A stretch of 64,000 nucleotides of DNA from NCBI GenBank assembly GCA_046758005.1, contig JBHHZJ010000004.1, positions 1 through 64,000 of the forward strand, in the 5' to 3' direction. Shown here one piece after another: positions 26,227-35,346 of this stretch. The notes beneath the pieces were generated by a model. The model did no database searches. It worked only from the letters and a program-made list of their open reading frames with translations, and was not told the DNA's origin. Both the position numbers and the translations under genes were made by a program. The number at the start of each line of letters is the position of its first letter. The stretch's first letter is position 1. This stretch comes from JBHHZJ01 sp046758005 (GTDB lineage Bacteria > Pseudomonadota > Alphaproteobacteria > Kiloniellales > J153).

Positions 26227-26320
26227 GGATCCCCACCACAAGGACACAAGGACGCGAAGGACTTCAATACGTTCCTGGTTGCTTCGCGTCTTCGCGGCGA
26301 ATACCCAGGCGCGGGGATCC
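26227..26320. repeat. Degenerate palindromic intergenic element
   Basis: It begins ggatcccc and ends ggggatcc. Inside, gacgcgaag on the left pairs with cttcgcgtc on the right. The left arm also has a direct duplication, cacaagga-cacaagga. It resembles the widespread cacaaagacacaaag-type repeats. It occupies the convergent gap (26008-26346) between the PhnP-like gene and ftsZ, with no other gene seen there. Confidence 0.5.
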
Positions 26321-26346
26321 GGGCATGAATCGCTGGAATCGGATCA

Positions 26347-28569
26347 CTAAGTCTTGACGCCCAGCTCCTCCAGGCGTTTGGCGGCCCATTCGTGGCCGCG
26401 CGCGGCGGAGCGGCGGAACCAGCGGATCGCCTCGTCCATGTTCTTCTCGACGCCCCAGCCGTTCTCGTACATCTGGCCCATGTTGTATTCGGCGTAGCTG
26501 TCGTACTTGGCCGCGGCCTTGGCGAACCAATCGAGCGCCTCGGTGTAGCTTTGCGGCACGCCCCATCCCTGCCGGTACATGTAGCCGAGGTCGTTCATGG
26601 CGTTGACGTAGCCCTGTTCGGCGGCGCTGCGGTACCACCGGACGGCTTGGCCGTGGTCGGCCTCGATCCCCTCGCCCTTCTCGTACATCCAGCCGACCCG
26701 GTTCTGCGCGCCCGGGTGGCCCATCTCGGCCGCCTTGAGGTAGGAGCGGAACGCGAGCGTGAGGTTCTTGCGCACACCCTGGCCGTGGTAATGGCGGTCG
26801 CCCTTCTTGAACAGCTCGTCCGCGCTGCCGCCGCCGCCCGCGATCCAGGAAAAGAACGCGTTCGACTTCCTATGGCGGGTATCCCGTCCCGCGCCGATCG
26901 CAGAGTGCTGGGAGCCGGTAAGGCCGGGCGGGCCGTCGCGCACCGGCTCGGCCTTGGCGCCGGGCGCGATCGCGGTCTCCGCAGTCAGCACGAGTTCGGG
27001 CTTTGCGGGCGTGTCCGGGCGTTCCTTCCCGTCTCTTCTGCGCACCGCCCCGGACGTTGTCTCGGCCGGGCCCTGGGTGACGGGTTGGGTCTGGTCGGGC
27101 TCGGTGTTCGCGCCGGGTTCGCACGGTGGGGCCGTCTCCGCAGTGGGGGCGCCTTCCGCGCTCGCGGTAGGATCCGGCAAAGCGGTCGTCTCGTCCGAAA
27201 GATCGGCCGGGTCCCCTTCATCGGTCGCCACCGATTGGGCCGTGACCGGCCGCAGGACGGACGATTGCCCGGTGACGGGATGCGGTTTGGCCGACCGATC
27301 GGGTTTGCCCTGACCGTCCGAGGCCTTGCGGTCCTTGCTCCGGGCGCGGAACGGAAAGATCGGCGCCGAGGCCTTCACCGGTGGCTCTTCCGGCGCGCCG
27401 GCCTTGGGATTCTCGGCCGCCGGCGCGTCCGGCCGGGCCGCCTCCGGGCCGTCCGGCGCGGCGACGTCGCTCCCAGGCGCGGCCACCGAGGCCTCGGTTG
27501 CTTCGCCGGACCGGTCGCCGCCGCGAGGCGTGGCGTCGGAAGCTTCGGCGTACAGGCTGACGATCAAACGCTTGGACGCCGAGGTCGCGCCTTCGGCCTC
27601 CTCGGCGTCGATGCCGGCCGCGACCACGGAGACGCGCATGCGGCCCTCGAGGCTCTGGTCGAAGATCGAGCCGAAGATGATGTTGGCCTCCGGGTCGATC
27701 TCGTCGCGGATGCGGTTGGCCGCCTGGTCGATCTCGAACAGGGTCAGGTCCATGCCGCCGGTGATGTTGATCAGCACGCCGCGCGCACCCTTCATCGAGA
27801 CCTCGTCGAGCAGCGGGTTGGAGATCGCGGCCTCGGCGGCGGCCAGCGCCCGGTTCTCGCCCTCGGCCTCGCCGGTGCCCATGATCGCCTTGCCCATCTC
27901 GGTCATGACCGAGCGCACGTCGGCGAAGTCCAGGTTGATCAGCCCGGGCGTGACCATGAGGTCGGTGACCCCGCGCACGCCCGCATGAAGCACCTCGTCG
28001 GCCATCTTGAAGGCGTCCGCGAAGGTCGTCTTCTCGTCGGCGACCCGGAACAGGTTCTGGTTCGGGATCACGATCAGGGTGTCGACGTACTGGGTCATCT
28101 CCGCGATGCCCACTTCCGCGACGCCCATGCGCCGCGCGCCTTCGAAGTGGAACGGCTTGGTGACCACGCCGACGGTGAGGATCCCGGTCTCGCGCAGGGC
28201 CCGGGCGATGACGGGGGCGCAACCGGTGCCGGTGCCGCCGCCCATGCCGGCGGTGATGAACACCATGTTGGCGCCGTCGAGCTCGGCCAGGATCTCTTCC
28301 AGAGCCTCCTCGGCGGCGCTCCGCCCCACGTCGGGCCGCGAGCCGGCGCCCAGGCCCTGGGTGATGTTGCGGCCCATCTGGATGCGCCGCTCGCACAGCG
28401 ATTGGCCGAGCGCCTGGGCGTCGGTGTTCGCGACCAGGAATTCCACCCCGCCGAGCTTGGCCTGGATCATGTTGTTGACGGCGTTGCCGCCCGCGCCGCC
28501 GACGCCGACGACGACGATCCGCGGCCCTGCCCCCGCCTCCTTGGGTGGATGTTCGGGCGTGTCTTTCAT
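26347..28569 (-). CDS. ftsZ: FtsZ GTPase fused to a long linker and C-terminal Sel1 repeats
   Basis: 740 residues, about twice the core length. Residues 16-320 are a complete FtsZ/tubulin GTPase: VGVGGAGGNAVNNM (T1), GMGGGTGTGCAP (signature GGGTGTG at 110-116), FNRV-equivalent NQNLFRVAD, and T7 loop NLDFAD (212-217), so GTP binding and hydrolysis residues are intact. Residues 345-581 are a disordered Pro/Ala/Glu/Thr-rich linker. Residues 582-740 hold four Sel1-type repeats (RVGWMYEKGEGIEADHGQAV, DLGYMYRQGWGV, NMGQMYENGWGV). The usual C-terminal FtsA/ZipA-binding peptide is not visible. It is not in a dcw cluster here, so probably a second FtsZ. One continuous frame. Divergent from mazG. Confidence 0.93.
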   Translation of the reverse strand: MKDTPEHPPKEAGAGPRIVVVGVGGAGGNAVNNMIQAKLGGVEFLVANTDAQALGQSLCERRIQMGRNITQGLGAGSRPDVGRSAAEEALEEILAELDGANMVFITAGMGGGTGTGCAPVIARALRETGILTVGVVTKPFHFEGARRMGVAEVGIAEMTQYVDTLIVIPNQNLFRVADEKTTFADAFKMADEVLHAGVRGVTDLMVTPGLINLDFADVRSVMTEMGKAIMGTGEAEGENRALAAAEAAISNPLLDEVSMKGARGVLINITGGMDLTLFEIDQAANRIRDEIDPEANIIFGSIFDQSLEGRMRVSVVAAGIDAEEAEGATSASKRLIVSLYAEASDATPRGGDRSGEATEASVAAPGSDVAAPDGPEAARPDAPAAENPKAGAPEEPPVKASAPIFPFRARSKDRKASDGQGKPDRSAKPHPVTGQSSVLRPVTAQSVATDEGDPADLSDETTALPDPTASAEGAPTAETAPPCEPGANTEPDQTQPVTQGPAETTSGAVRRRDGKERPDTPAKPELVLTAETAIAPGAKAEPVRDGPPGLTGSQHSAIGAGRDTRHRKSNAFFSWIAGGGGSADELFKKGDRHYHGQGVRKNLTLAFRSYLKAAEMGHPGAQNRVGWMYEKGEGIEADHGQAVRWYRSAAEQGYVNAMNDLGYMYRQGWGVPQSYTEALDWFAKAAAKYDSYAEYNMGQMYENGWGVEKNMDEAIRWFRRSAARGHEWAAKRLEELGVKT

Positions 28570-28861
28570 AGACCCGGTCTCCAGATCTCCCTGGACGGCG
28601 ATCGGTCACCGCGCGCGGGAAACACCCGGCGTACACGCGGCTCGCGGTCACGGGCCCGCACTGCGGCGGAAGGCACCATCACCGTGTACTCCGCAGGTTC
28701 AAACGGCCGGTTACCGCGAAGCCTAAAGTGGATAATTGTGGCGCGCAACTCATTACCGGTAAAGACCAGGAAACATGATTGCGACAGCGCCCAGCGGCCA
28801 CCGACGGAGGCGGGGGCGGTCTTTGCCCCCTTCCCCTTCCTTCTGTATGCTCAGGCCCGCC

Positions 28862-29677
28862 ATGCGCGAGCGCCCCGACGGCAATCCGGTAGCCCGGCTT
28901 CTTCAGATCATGGCGCGCCTGCGCGACCCCGGGAACGGTTGTCCCTGGGACGTGCGGCAGACCTTCAAGACCATCGCCCCCTACACCATCGAAGAGGCCT
29001 ACGAGGTGGCCGACGCCATCGAGCGCGGCGACATGGACGCGCTCAAGGAGGAACTGGGCGACCTCCTGCTCCAGGTTGTGTTCCACGCCCGCATGGCCGA
29101 GGAGGCCGGCGGCTTCGACTTCGCCGCGGTGGCCGCGGCGATCGGCGACAAGATGGTCCGCCGCCACCCGCACGTCTTCGGCGGCGAGGAGATCGCCTCC
29201 GCCGAGGCGCAGACCCGCGCGTGGGAGGAGCACAAGGCCGCCGAACGCCGCACCAAGGCGGCGGCACATGGGCGCCGGCCGAGCGTGCTCGACGGCGTGG
29301 CCGCCGGGCTGCCGGCGCTGACGCGCGCGACGAAGCTGCAGCGCCGGGCCGCCCGGGTCGGCTTCGACTGGCCGGAGGCCGCGCAGATCCTGGACAAGAT
29401 CGCCGAGGAGGTCGGTGAGCTGCGCGAGGAGGTCGAGGCCGGCGCGGGCCTCGACCGGGTCGAGGACGAGTTGGGCGACCTCCTGTTCGCCGCGGTCAAC
29501 CTGGCGCGCCGCCTCGAGGTCGATCCCGAAGGGGCGCTGCGCCATACCAACGCCAAGTTCGAACGCCGGTTCCGGCGCATCGAAGATCGCTTCGCCGCCG
29601 AAGGCCGAAGCCTGTCGGACATATCGCTCGACGAGATGGAGGCGGCCTGGCAGGCGGCGAAATCCGCCGAGCGGTGA
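28862..29677 (+). CDS. mazG: Nucleoside triphosphate pyrophosphohydrolase MazG
   Basis: 271 residues with two MazG domains. The N-terminal one has GCPWDVRQTFKTIAPYTIEE followed by the metal motif EEAYEVADAIE (ExxE). The second has KIAEEVGELREE and EDELGDLLFAAVNLAR. MazG hydrolyses canonical and damaged NTPs to NMP and pyrophosphate. An in-frame ATG 15 bases upstream (28847) is an alternative start. Transcribed away from ftsZ, with about 290 bases between the two starts that must hold both promoters. Confidence 0.93.
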   Translation: MRERPDGNPVARLLQIMARLRDPGNGCPWDVRQTFKTIAPYTIEEAYEVADAIERGDMDALKEELGDLLLQVVFHARMAEEAGGFDFAAVAAAIGDKMVRRHPHVFGGEEIASAEAQTRAWEEHKAAERRTKAAAHGRRPSVLDGVAAGLPALTRATKLQRRAARVGFDWPEAAQILDKIAEEVGELREEVEAGAGLDRVEDELGDLLFAAVNLARRLEVDPEGALRHTNAKFERRFRRIEDRFAAEGRSLSDISLDEMEAAWQAAKSAER

Positions 29678-29819
29678 ACACGCCCGCGCGTCATACCGGC
29701 GAGCGGATGACGCCCTCCACTCGCTCGTATTCCGTCCCATGTCTGCGCGCCGCCGCCCAGCGCCAACCCGGCGCGCCGATGCCGACGAGCGCCCGAGCTA
29801 CCTCGTGCGCTCGTCGGGA

Positions 29820-31136
29820 TCAGCCCAGCGCGAGCTGGAGCAGGCCCATCACCCGCTCCCCGGTCCACAGCGCCGCTATGCCGATCGCGGCCAGCGAGAC
29901 GGCGTTGCGGCCGAAGCCGGCGGCCCGCTCGGAGCTGCGCGTCACCAGGGCCAGCACGAGCCAGACGACGGCGACGATGGCGAGCTGGCCGACCTCGACC
30001 CCGACGTTGAAGGACACCAGGCTCACCCAGAGGTTCGACGAGTCGATCCGCAGCACCTCGCGCAGGACGAAGGAGAAGCCGAACCCGTGCAGCAGCCCGA
30101 TCAGCGCCGTGATCACGAAGGTCGCCCCCTGCTGACGCCGCAGCAGGGCGACCACGCCGGCGTAGATGATCGACAAGGCGATCGCGGTCTCCACGGCCGG
30201 GATGAACCACGCGCCTTGAGGGGCGAAACCTAGGAACCCGCCGATCAGGGTCACCGTGTGGCCCAGGGTGAACCCCGTCACGCGCCAGACCAGGTTGCGC
30301 AACGCCGCGGCGCCGACGGTCAGGCACAGCACGAAGAGCACGTGGTCGTAGCCCTCCAGGATGTGCCGGATGCCTTCCTGGACGAAGGTGAGCGCCGCGT
30401 CGAGCGGCGAGTGCGAAACCCGGATCGGCTCCTGCAGCAGGCCGCGTGCCCGGAACACCTGGGTGTCGCCGCCCCGGTGGTCGAGCAGGAGGTTGGCGAG
30501 CTCCTCCTGACCCTCGATGCCGGGCTTGAGCGTGCTGCCGAAGGCGTAGTCTGTGACCGGCCCCTCGGCGGGATAGAACAGCGCCACGTCGACCACCGTG
30601 TCGCCGACGTAGGTCACCACGTCGTCCTCGTCATACGGCGGACCGCGAAGCGCGGCGCGCACCTGCTCGAGGTTGGAGAACAACGGCTGCATCAGCGACG
30701 AGTGGGCGCGCACCGCCTCGATCCTGGGCTCGACCGCCTCGCCGTCGATCAGCAGGTAATGCCCCTCCGCCACGATCCGGCCGAGGCCGACGGGATCGGT
30801 CCGCAAGGACTCGACGTCGAGGTAGTGCGCGAGCCGGCCGTCCTCGATGACGTTGTATGTGTATGGGGCGGGCACGCGCGTGCCGTCGGCGAGCTCCGGG
30901 CCGAGCTTGTCTGCGACGAGCATCGGCATGGGCACGCGCAGGAAAAGGCGCAGCCCGTCCGGCAGGTGCTCCACGTGCGCGACCCGGATGTTGATATTGA
31001 GCAGGAAATGGGCCTGGGCCCCGAGCGCCCAAAGGCACACCATCGCCAGCCCGGCGATCGAGGCCAGCCGGTGCGACCGACCCGGCGAGGGTGGCCGCGC
31101 CGGACGCGACCAAGTCGGTTTCAAGGCGTCGATCAT
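29820..31136 (-). CDS. HupE/UreJ-family membrane protein with large exported N-terminal domain
   Basis: 438 residues. A hydrophobic signal/anchor at about 26-42 leads to a roughly 200-residue extracytoplasmic domain. Then come about six or seven helices with family signatures EGIRHILEGYDHVLFVLCL, TGFTLGHTVTLI, and LHGFGFSFVL (conserved His and Asp, likely metal path). HupE/UreJ_2 proteins are proposed nickel or cobalt channels, or orphan in many organisms. Substrate is inferred only. An exported UlaG-like hydrolase gene lies upstream on the same strand (102 bases), so the two may be cotranscribed. Confidence 0.82.
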   Translation of the reverse strand: MIDALKPTWSRPARPPSPGRSHRLASIAGLAMVCLWALGAQAHFLLNINIRVAHVEHLPDGLRLFLRVPMPMLVADKLGPELADGTRVPAPYTYNVIEDGRLAHYLDVESLRTDPVGLGRIVAEGHYLLIDGEAVEPRIEAVRAHSSLMQPLFSNLEQVRAALRGPPYDEDDVVTYVGDTVVDVALFYPAEGPVTDYAFGSTLKPGIEGQEELANLLLDHRGGDTQVFRARGLLQEPIRVSHSPLDAALTFVQEGIRHILEGYDHVLFVLCLTVGAAALRNLVWRVTGFTLGHTVTLIGGFLGFAPQGAWFIPAVETAIALSIIYAGVVALLRRQQGATFVITALIGLLHGFGFSFVLREVLRIDSSNLWVSLVSFNVGVEVGQLAIVAVVWLVLALVTRSSERAAGFGRNAVSLAAIGIAALWTGERVMGLLQLALG

Positions 31137-31238
31137 GTCTCGATGCCGGGGTCGCTCGGTCTCCGTCCCGCAGGCGCAAGACCGCGAGCGGGCGCCTTCG
31201 ACCCAGCGCCCGCCCGCACGTCGTTTCCGCGGTCGCGC

Positions 31239-32162
31239 CTAGCTCTTCATATGGCTGGCGCTGAAGTACACGACCTTACGCGTTGTCTTGCGCACTTCGT
31301 CGGCCGTGAAGGAGACGCTCGGACCGCTGGTCCGCTCGGCGTTCGGTTGCTGGTCGACCCACTCGTCCGCAGTCCCAAGCGTGGTCAACGTGATCGAGGC
31401 GCCCACGGTCAGGTAATGTTCCGGGATCACGATGTTGGCCTTCAGCTTGTCCGCGATCTGGCTGCTCTCCTCGTAGCTGAGGATGTGCTGCGAGCTGTCC
31501 ACCGGGATGATCGCAATGTCCACGTCGCCGAGGGCATTCCAAACGAAGTCCGACGGGTTCGGCCGGTTGTCGCCCCAGACCACGACCTTCATTCCGCCGG
31601 TTTCCACGAGGAAGATCACGTTGTCCAGGTGTCCGGGGTTGTTCGGCGGGCAGGCCTCCGCGCCGAACTCCGCCAGGGCATTGGTCCATTTGTACCAGCC
31701 CGGGGCCACGCAGGTGTGCTTGTCGGCCACGCCCGTGATCTTGACGTCGCCCAGCTGGAAAACCCCGCTCATCCGGTCCAGAACCATCGGCGACTGGGGC
31801 CGGTACACGGCGTCGTGGTCGAAGTGGGCATGGGTCGAAAGCACCATGTCCACGTTGGGCTGCGGGAACGGCTCCGGAAACCAAATCCCCCAGTAGCCCG
31901 ACGGGTCGTTGCGCCAGGGGTCGAACATCATCTCGATCCCCCTTGGCGAGGTGATCTTGAACGCGGCGTGTCCGTAGAAATCGATCTTGACCTCGCCGGT
32001 GTCGGCCCGGACCCCGCCGTTTTGTTGAATCTCAAGAATGCGGTTGTTGTTGAGGATCTGCTTCCAGGCATCCGACTGGCCAAGCACCTGCGAGGTCACG
32101 CCGGCCAAGGTCATGACACCGATGAACGCGCCCAACCATTTGAGCGCCCTGCCCTTTCTCAT
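31239..32162 (-). CDS. Exported UlaG-like metallo-beta-lactamase-fold hydrolase
   Basis: 307 residues. A signal peptide (about 1-28) is followed by a metallo-beta-lactamase fold: IDFYGHAAFKI, the metal motif STHAHFDHDAV, and later VVWGDNRPN and VIPEHYLTVG. The arrangement fits UlaG-like enzymes (L-ascorbate-6-phosphate lactonase family), but the signal peptide puts this one in the periplasm, so a different substrate is likely. Strong ribosome-binding site, ggggagg, supports the start. HupE-like gene follows. Confidence 0.83.
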   Translation of the reverse strand: MRKGRALKWLGAFIGVMTLAGVTSQVLGQSDAWKQILNNNRILEIQQNGGVRADTGEVKIDFYGHAAFKITSPRGIEMMFDPWRNDPSGYWGIWFPEPFPQPNVDMVLSTHAHFDHDAVYRPQSPMVLDRMSGVFQLGDVKITGVADKHTCVAPGWYKWTNALAEFGAEACPPNNPGHLDNVIFLVETGGMKVVVWGDNRPNPSDFVWNALGDVDIAIIPVDSSQHILSYEESSQIADKLKANIVIPEHYLTVGASITLTTLGTADEWVDQQPNAERTSGPSVSFTADEVRKTTRKVVYFSASHMKS

Positions 32163-32311
32163 GCTCTTTCCTCCCCGTCATCTTCTTCTTGCGCGCGCGA
32201 CACCACCGTGCGCGGACAAAAGCGGCCCTCTCCCGCCGCGCGATCCTACCGCGGCAGACCGGCAAGAGTTTAGGGCCAACCGCGGGCAATCACTGGGGCC
32301 AACGGGGCCGG

Positions 32312-33181
32312 TCAGTCATTGACCAACAGGTGCATCAGGCTCGAGGTGTCCCAGCGATTGCCGCCGCGCGCCTGGATCTGGGCGTAGAACTGATCGATGA
32401 GCGCGGACACCGGCAGGCGGGCGCCGTTGTTGTTCGCCTCCGCCAGGCAGATGCCGAGATCCTTGCGCATCCAGTCGACCGCGAAGCCGAAGTCGAACTT
32501 GCCTTGGCACATGGTCGAGGCCCGGTTGTCCATCTGCCAGGACTGGGCCGCACCCTTGGAGATCACATCGATGACCTTGCCCATGTCCAGGCCGGCCTTC
32601 ATGCCGAAGTTCATGCCCTCGGCCAGCCCCTGCACGAGCCCGGCGACGCAGATCTGGTTGACCATCTTGGTAAGCTGCCCGGCGCCGGCCGGGCCCATAA
32701 GCGTGCACGCCCGCGCGTAGCCGTCGATCACCGGCTTGGCCCGGTCGAAGGGGGCCTGCTCGCCCCCGCACATGACGGTAAGCGCGCCGTTCTCCGCCCC
32801 GGCCTGGCCGCCGGAGACCGGCGCGTCGATCACGTCGACGCCCTTGTCCTTGCCGGTCGCGAACAACTCACGCGCCAAGTCCGCCGAGGCCGTGGTGTGA
32901 TCGACCAGGATCTTGCCTCGGCCCAACCCGGCCAAGGCGCCATCGGCGCCCAGGACCACGGCGCGCACGTCGTTGTCGTTGCCGACCATGGTGAAGGCGA
33001 TCTCCGCGCCCCCGACGGCCTCGCGCGGCGTCTTGGCCATCGCGCCGCCGTATTCGGCGACCCACTTCTCCGCTTTCGCGGTCGTCCGGTTGTAGACGGT
33101 CACGTCGTGTCCGTCCTTTCTCAGGTGGCCCGCCATGGGATACCCCATGACGCCGAGGCCGATGAAGGCGACTTTGGTCAT
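32312..33181 (-). CDS. Beta-hydroxyacid dehydrogenase (3-hydroxyisobutyrate / 2-hydroxy-3-oxopropionate reductase family)
   Basis: 289 residues. NAD(P)-binding GLGVMGYPMAGHL at the N-terminus, substrate-binding DAPVSGGQAGAENGALT in the middle, and catalytic Lys in QLTKMVNQI. The family covers tartronate-semialdehyde reductase, 3-hydroxyisobutyrate dehydrogenase and the sulfolactaldehyde reductase YihU. The longest frame begins 297 bases earlier without family sequence, so the ATG before TKVAFIGLG was used. It diverges from xsc across a 323-base gap, raising the possibility of a sulfo-aldehyde substrate, but that is inference. Confidence 0.88.
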   Translation of the reverse strand: MTKVAFIGLGVMGYPMAGHLRKDGHDVTVYNRTTAKAEKWVAEYGGAMAKTPREAVGGAEIAFTMVGNDNDVRAVVLGADGALAGLGRGKILVDHTTASADLARELFATGKDKGVDVIDAPVSGGQAGAENGALTVMCGGEQAPFDRAKPVIDGYARACTLMGPAGAGQLTKMVNQICVAGLVQGLAEGMNFGMKAGLDMGKVIDVISKGAAQSWQMDNRASTMCQGKFDFGFAVDWMRKDLGICLAEANNNGARLPVSALIDQFYAQIQARGGNRWDTSSLMHLLVND

Positions 33182-33504
33182 GGCTTGGATACCTGCCCGT
33201 TCTGATTGGTTGGAACCGCCGAGCGGCCCCTGTCGGCCGCTGGCGGAAGGTAACGCGCCATCGTCGATGCCGGACGGATGCCGTGGCGGCGCGGTCGCGC
33301 CGGAGGATTGCGTATCCGTGCGCCGCCCGTCAACCCGGTCGCCGCGCCGATCCCCTGGCCCTAAAGGCGGTCGTGAACTGGCTCTGTTCAGGCCCGCGGC
33401 GCGCGGTAATATCCACGTCGAGGTTCGCCCGGCGCGCCTTGGCACGCCGTGCGCGTGAACATGGCGTTTGGTCTTCACGAGATCGGTTCGAAGGGAGAGC
33501 GGAC
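33182..33504. promoter_or_regulatory. Divergent intergenic region between the dehydrogenase gene and xsc
   Basis: 323 bases without a gene, expected to hold promoters for both directions. An inverted repeat, agcggcc (33222-33228) and ggccgct (33235-33241), is a candidate operator near the dehydrogenase start. The xsc ribosome-binding site gggagag lies just before 33505. Confidence 0.35.
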
Positions 33505-35223
33505 ATGACCCGCATGACGCCCAGCGAGGCCTTCGTCGAAACCCTGGTCAATCACGGCGTGACCGACGTGTTCGGAATCGTCGGCTCCGCCTACATGGAC
33601 GCGCTCGACATCTTCGAGCCGGCGGGCATCCGATTCATCTCGGTCGCACACGAGCAGGGCGCCGGGCACATGGCCGACGGCTACTCGCGCGTGAGCAACC
33701 GTCACGGCGTGTGCATCGCCCAGAACGGGCCCGGTATCACCAACTTCGTCACCGCCATCGCCGCGGCCTATTGGGCGCACTCGCCGGTCGTGTGCATCAC
33801 GCCCGAGACCGGCAGCGGCACGCAGGGCCTGGGCGGCTTCCAGGAGACCGAGCAGCTCCCCTTCTTCGAGAAGATCACCAAGTACCAGGCGCACGTGTAC
33901 AGGCCCGACCGGATCGCCGAGTTTACCGGGCGCTGCTTCGACCTGGCCATGACCGAGCGCGGCCCGACCCAGCTCAACATCCCGCGCGACTACTTCTACG
34001 GCGACATCGACGTGGAGATCCCACGGCCCATCGCGGTCGAGCGCTCGGCCGGCGGCCGACGCAGCCTGGAGCGGGCGGCCAAGGCGCTCGCCGGGGCCCA
34101 GTTCCCAGTCATCGTCGCAGGCGGCGGCGTCGTCATGTCCGACGGCCAAGAGGAGGTGAAGGCGCTGGCCGAATACCTCTACGCGCCGGTCGTCGCCAGC
34201 TACCTGCACAACGATGCCTTTCCGGCCGGCCACGAGCTGATGTGCGGTCCGCTCGGCTACCAGGGCTCCAAGGCCGCGATGAAGGTCATCGCGCAGGCCG
34301 ACGTCGTGCTCGCGCTCGGCACGCGCCTGGGCCCGTTCGGCACGCTGCCCCAGCACGGGATCGACTACTGGCCGAAGAATGCCAAGGTCATTCAGGTCGA
34401 GACGGATCACCGTATGATCGGCCTGGTCAAGCCGATCAGCGTCGGCGTCTGCGGCGACGCCAAGCTGGCCGCCGAGGCGATCCTCAACCTCCTGCAGACC
34501 AGCAACGAGCAGATCGCCTGCCATGGCAACAAGGAACGGCGCTTGGCCGAAATCCGCGGCCAGAAGGCCGAGTGGGAGGCCGAGCTCGACACCTGGGGTC
34601 AGGGCGACGGCAGCCCGATCGCCCCGCGCCGCTGTTTGCGCGAGCTGGAGAAGGCCATGCCGGCCAACGCCATGGTCACCACCGACATCGGCAACATCTG
34701 CTCGGTTTCCAACAGCTACCTGCGGTTCGAGAAGCCGCGCAGCTTCTTCGCCGCGATGAGCTTCGGCAACTGCGGCTACGCCTTTCCGACCGCGATCGGC
34801 GCCAAGGTCGCCCAGCCCGACCGGCCGGCCGTGGCCTACGTCGGCGACGGGGCCTGGGGCATGAGCCTGGGCGAGACGCTGACCTGCGTGCGCGAGAACA
34901 TCCCCGTGACCGCCGTGGTGTTCAACAACGGCCAATGGGGTGCGGAGAAGAAGAACCAGGTGGATTTCTACGCCGACCGTTACGTCGGCACCAACCTGAA
35001 GAACCCGAGCTTTGCGGCGGTCGCCCAGGCCATGGGTGCGGAAGGAATCACGGTCGGGCATCCGGATCAGGTCGGCGACGCGCTCAGACAAGCGACCTTC
35101 TCGGACAAGACGACGATCGTCGAGATCATGGTCACCCAGGAGCTGGGCGACCCGTTTCGGCGCGATGCGCTCAAGAAGCCGGTGCGCCTGCTCGACAAGT
35201 ACAAAGAGTACACGGTCGCCTGA
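33505..35223 (+). CDS. xsc: Sulfoacetaldehyde acetyltransferase
   Basis: 572 residues. ThDP-dependent enzyme that converts sulfoacetaldehyde plus phosphate to acetyl phosphate and sulfite, the key desulfonation step of taurine and isethionate degradation. The ThDP-activating Glu50 is in HEQGAGHMADGY. The ThDP-binding motif runs VGDGAWGM...NNGQWGAEKKNQ near residues 445-485, the latter segment being characteristic of Xsc. Central domain about 190-330. The family assignment rests on both the motifs and the neighbours: a TauE/SafE exporter, acetate kinase and phosphate acetyltransferase. Ribosome-binding site gggagag supports the ATG. Confidence 0.92.
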   Translation: MTRMTPSEAFVETLVNHGVTDVFGIVGSAYMDALDIFEPAGIRFISVAHEQGAGHMADGYSRVSNRHGVCIAQNGPGITNFVTAIAAAYWAHSPVVCITPETGSGTQGLGGFQETEQLPFFEKITKYQAHVYRPDRIAEFTGRCFDLAMTERGPTQLNIPRDYFYGDIDVEIPRPIAVERSAGGRRSLERAAKALAGAQFPVIVAGGGVVMSDGQEEVKALAEYLYAPVVASYLHNDAFPAGHELMCGPLGYQGSKAAMKVIAQADVVLALGTRLGPFGTLPQHGIDYWPKNAKVIQVETDHRMIGLVKPISVGVCGDAKLAAEAILNLLQTSNEQIACHGNKERRLAEIRGQKAEWEAELDTWGQGDGSPIAPRRCLRELEKAMPANAMVTTDIGNICSVSNSYLRFEKPRSFFAAMSFGNCGYAFPTAIGAKVAQPDRPAVAYVGDGAWGMSLGETLTCVRENIPVTAVVFNNGQWGAEKKNQVDFYADRYVGTNLKNPSFAAVAQAMGAEGITVGHPDQVGDALRQATFSDKTTIVEIMVTQELGDPFRRDALKKPVRLLDKYKEYTVA

Positions 35224-35346
35224 CCGCTCCCGCGCCGCGCCGCGGCCGCGTGGGCCGACGGCGCCCGCCTCGGCGATGGCGTGTCGCGGCGGCGCCCGCC
35301 GAGGGTGCGCGCCTTCTTGTCGACCGCGGACGGGAGGCCGGGAGAG

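Noticed and set aside
26392..29418. A 1008-codon frame opposite ftsZ and mazG
   Set aside because: Shadow of two genes with intact motifs; composition is not protein-like.
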